From the NCBI GenBank assembly GCA_023249835.1, contig JAHFBY010000107.1, forward strand, positions 1 through 6,439: a DNA stretch of 6,439 bases. The letters run 5' to 3'. The notes beneath the pieces are model-generated. The model was not told the origin of the DNA. It saw only the letters and a program-made list of their open reading frames with translations, and made no database searches. A program made the translations under genes and the position numbers. Source of the stretch: Elusimicrobiota bacterium. Its GTDB lineage: Bacteria > Elusimicrobiota > Elusimicrobia > 2-02-FULL-39-32. This document shows, in pieces, positions 4,150 to 6,439 of the stretch (position 1 is its first letter; every line of letters starts with the position of its first letter).

Positions 4150-6439
4150 TTAAACTTCGGCCGTAATATTGTCCGGCATTTCTACGAGCATTCGGAGCCG
4201 TCGCACGCGGCACAACGTGGTTTGTTCTAGCGTCAAGTTTAAACAAGCGGCCACAACTTTTTCCGGTTTAACTTGTTTACCCGGCAATAGCTTAAGCGAC
4301 AAGAAAAGGCATGCTAATGGTCCGGTATGGTTAATCCAGGACATATCAGCAATACATGATTTAATGTCTATTTGCGATTTTTTTGTGCGTCCATCTTTCT
4401 GCTTCTTTACTTTTTCCAATAAAATCTGGTTTTGCGCCATAAACCGATTGATTAGATTTTCTTTATCCGTATTATTTAAAGCTAAGGTCGCATCTTGGGG
4501 CAGGTCGACTGTATATTCTATACGGTTTACCAAAGATTCTAGCGATGGGAAGAATAAAGGAACTGAGGAGGTCTTAAGCAACCTAAAACCTTGCGGCAAG
4601 GCTGCCTGAAATTTTTCTTCAGCTTCTTTAATTGGGAGGCGCTTTGTGAGTTCAATATCAAAATATTCGCAGTCCGACTCGTAGCCAACGGAAATCGCCG
4701 GTCCAAAAGAGCAGCGGATTTGGGGATGAAACCCTGAACTGTGCCCCAATGGAAACTGTGCGCGGCGCAATGTCCGGCGAACCATTTCAATTTGTTCTAA
4801 ATGGGAAAGAAACCGAACCGCGCCTTGCCGTCCGATTTTAAACCGTACTTTTTGGACTGTGGGCTCATGCGCTAAAATAATTTTTGGTCCGCTGGGCACT
4901 TCTGGCCGATTTTTTAAGTGGGGGGTTCTTGGCACGGGTTCATCCGCTTGTTTTATGGAAGTTTGGTAGTCGTTCCACAAAGCTTTTTTATCCGGGCCTC
5001 CTTGCAGATGGTCCCAAGGCAAGAGTTCATCTTTTTCTCTAACGCGGTAACAATAGAATTCAGGTGAAATACCGCATTCTTTGAAGCTTTCTTCCCAAAG
5101 CGAATAGTGGAACCGTTCGCCCCATTCATCGAACACGCTCCCTTTTTTCCAGGCAATTTCCAAAAGCTCAGAACATCGCCGGTCTCCGCGAGAAAGCACG
5201 CCTTCTAGAATAATTTGCTCTAAACCGTGCGCTCGGACTTGGGCAGGCAGGTTTTTACGCAGAAACGCGAGTTTTGATTTTAGGTTGTCCAGTGTTGTTT
5301 GTGCGTGCCATTGAAACGGCGTATGGGGTTTAGGCACAAAAGGCGAAAGCGTTATGGTTAAGGATAGTTGCGGGTTATCTTTGCGGGAAGCGCGAATTAA
5401 ATCTACAATGCCTTGGAGGTCTTCCTGCGTTTCAGTGGGAAGTCCATACATAAAATAAAGTTTCACGCTTTTCCAACCATTGAGGTTAGCCATCTTTAGC
5501 GTTTCTCGAATCTCAGATTCCTGCAATTCTTTACGGATCACCCGGCGCATCCTTTCGGTTCCTGCTTCCGGCGCGAAGGTTATGGTCTGGCGTCGGACAC
5601 TATTTAATATTTCGGCCAATGCCAAGGTAAAGCGATCGGCTCGCGTAGAGGGCAATCCAATGGAGATTCGTTTGGGAGTCAATTCTTTTGCCAGGGTTTG
5701 GAGCAAAGGAATAATTTCGGTATGGTCAGCGGCAGAGAGTCCGGCTAAGGTCACAGCGTCGTAGCCTGTGTTTTCGAGTCCCTTGCGCACAATTTCAACA
5801 AGTTCTTGATAATTTCGTTCTCGATAAGGACGATAAGAAAAACCCGCCTGACAAAATCGGCAGCGCCAAGGGCATCCGCGCTGGATTTCAACGTTTAATC
5901 GGTCGTGCACCGTAGGCACAAAGGGAACAACCGGCGCAATGGGGAAGGAATATCCGGTATCTAATAAACGGTCAAAGGTCATTCTGCGGTAGGACACGCT
6001 TGCCGGAGCTTCAGGGTAAATCGGTTTTATTTCTGCCAAACGTCCATCAGGGTGATAATTAGGCACGTAGAGAGCAGGAACATAGAGTCCCTGTAGTTTG
6101 GCTAATTCGCGCAAGAGCCCGGTCCGGTCTTGCGGCGAGCCGCCTTGTTTGTGGCGTTTAACAAGCGCTACAATTTCTCCGATAATTTCTTCACCGTCTC
6201 CGATCACGATCGCATCTAGGAAATCAGCCAAAGGTTCAGGGTTTACTGCGCAGGGGCCGCCGGCGATTATGAGCGGATGAGCATGTGTTCTTTCCCGCGA
6301 GCGCAAGGGTATTTGCGCTAAACTTAGCATTTCTAGAATATTGGTATAGCAAAGTTCATAAGGCAGTCCAAATCCAACAATATCAAAGGAAGATAGAGCC
6401 TGGCGGGTTTCTAATGAAAATAAGGGATATCCTTTCTGG
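4150..6439 (-). CDS. Radical SAM protein (TIGR03960-type) fused to DUF2344/TIGR03936 domain, 5'-truncated
   Basis: This large uncharacterised radical SAM protein is cut by the right window edge. The frame is open to base 6438, giving 762 visible residues; the ATG at 6328-6330 is internal, because conserved family sequence (such as PLFSLETR and GFGLPYEL) precedes it. Domains in order: an N-terminal B12-binding-like Rossmann region, including IIAGGPCAVNPEPLADF (codons about 6270-6220); a radical SAM barrel with CPWRCRFC (codons 5874-5851), whose three cysteines form the CX3CX2C site for the 4Fe-4S cluster that cleaves S-adenosylmethionine; and from about 4851 to 4173 a DUF2344 domain beginning KVRFKIG and containing FLSHLEQ. 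In many bacteria the two halves are separate adjacent genes; here they are fused. The substrate and product are unknown. The gene precedes rng by 50 bases, a pairing seen in many genomes, so a role tied to RNA or ribosomes is a guess from context. No signal peptide can be judged because the N-terminus is missing. Confidence 0.9.
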   Translation of the reverse strand, partial: QKGYPLFSLETRQALSSFDIVGFGLPYELCYTNILEMLSLAQIPLRSRERTHAHPLIIAGGPCAVNPEPLADFLDAIVIGDGEEIIGEIVALVKRHKQGGSPQDRTGLLRELAKLQGLYVPALYVPNYHPDGRLAEIKPIYPEAPASVSYRRMTFDRLLDTGYSFPIAPVVPFVPTVHDRLNVEIQRGCPWRCRFCQAGFSYRPYRERNYQELVEIVRKGLENTGYDAVTLAGLSAADHTEIIPLLQTLAKELTPKRISIGLPSTRADRFTLALAEILNSVRRQTITFAPEAGTERMRRVIRKELQESEIRETLKMANLNGWKSVKLYFMYGLPTETQEDLQGIVDLIRASRKDNPQLSLTITLSPFVPKPHTPFQWHAQTTLDNLKSKLAFLRKNLPAQVRAHGLEQIILEGVLSRGDRRCSELLEIAWKKGSVFDEWGERFHYSLWEESFKECGISPEFYCYRVREKDELLPWDHLQGGPDKKALWNDYQTSIKQADEPVPRTPHLKNRPEVPSGPKIILAHEPTVQKVRFKIGRQGAVRFLSHLEQIEMVRRTLRRAQFPLGHSSGFHPQIRCSFGPAISVGYESDCEYFDIELTKRLPIKEAEEKFQAALPQGFRLLKTSSVPLFFPSLESLVNRIEYTVDLPQDATLALNNTDKENLINRFMAQNQILLEKVKKQKDGRTKKSQIDIKSCIADMSWINHTGPLACLFLSLKLLPGKQVKPEKVVAACLNLTLEQTTLCRVRRLRMLVEMPDNITAEV

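Noticed and set aside
4169..4609. 146-codon open frame on the + strand
   Set aside because: It is antisense to the DUF2344 domain of the radical SAM gene, shows no family motif, and its composition fits a shadow frame.
6328..6330. Minus-strand ATG as the start of the radical SAM gene
   Set aside because: Conserved family sequence continues in frame for 36 more codons to the window edge, so the true start is outside.
1..6439. CRISPR array, insertion sequence, tRNA, rRNA, toxin-antitoxin or phage-defence genes
   Set aside because: No regularly spaced repeats, transposase motifs, terminal repeats or RNA gene signatures were seen; all long stretches are explained by five conserved housekeeping-type genes.

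Overview
The window is a fully coding piece of chromosome from a diderm (outer-membrane-bearing) bacterium of moderate G+C. It holds five genes: two on the + strand (about 1-1925) and three on the - strand (6439 to 1854), meeting tail to tail. No mobile element, CRISPR array, tRNA or rRNA is visible, and the only non-coding gaps are 24, 11 and 50 bases long. LpxA implies lipid A and so an outer membrane. The gene order does not resemble the well-known lpxD-fabZ-lpxA layout of Proteobacteria. The two-domain GH3 hexosaminidase and BadF/BadG-type sugar kinase are of the kind known from Firmicutes. Together these suggest a deep-branching or candidate-phylum diderm (for example Omnitrophota-, Elusimicrobiota- or Margulisbacteria-like), but the phylum cannot be fixed from this sequence.

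Plus strand: the 3' part of a NagZ-type GH3 beta-N-acetylhexosaminidase, cut by the left window edge but keeping its His/Asp catalytic motif and nucleophile motif, is followed after 24 bases by a BadF/BadG/MurK-type amino-sugar kinase. Together they make sense as a peptidoglycan-recycling pair: the first releases GlcNAc (and leaves MurNAc-containing products) from muropeptides, and the second phosphorylates the free amino sugar.

Minus strand, in order of transcription: a radical SAM protein fused to a DUF2344 (TIGR03936-type) domain, cut by the right window edge; rng (RNase G/E family endoribonuclease); and lpxA (first step of lipid A synthesis). Spacings of 50 and 11 bases and good Shine-Dalgarno sequences suggest one operon. 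The radical SAM/DUF2344 plus RNase G pairing recurs in many bacteria and its biochemical purpose is unknown, which makes it the best candidate here for an undescribed system. In the arrangement I know, rplU/rpmA follow rng; here lpxA does.

The kinase gene and lpxA converge and overlap by 72 bases, apparently because the kinase frame runs on past its normal end. Other points of interest are three substitutions at LpxA active-site positions, a nine-A tract in the hexosaminidase gene whose slippage would yield a catalytic-domain-only protein, a perfect 10-bp inverted repeat in the same gene, and a small hairpin directly upstream of the rng ribosome-binding site.
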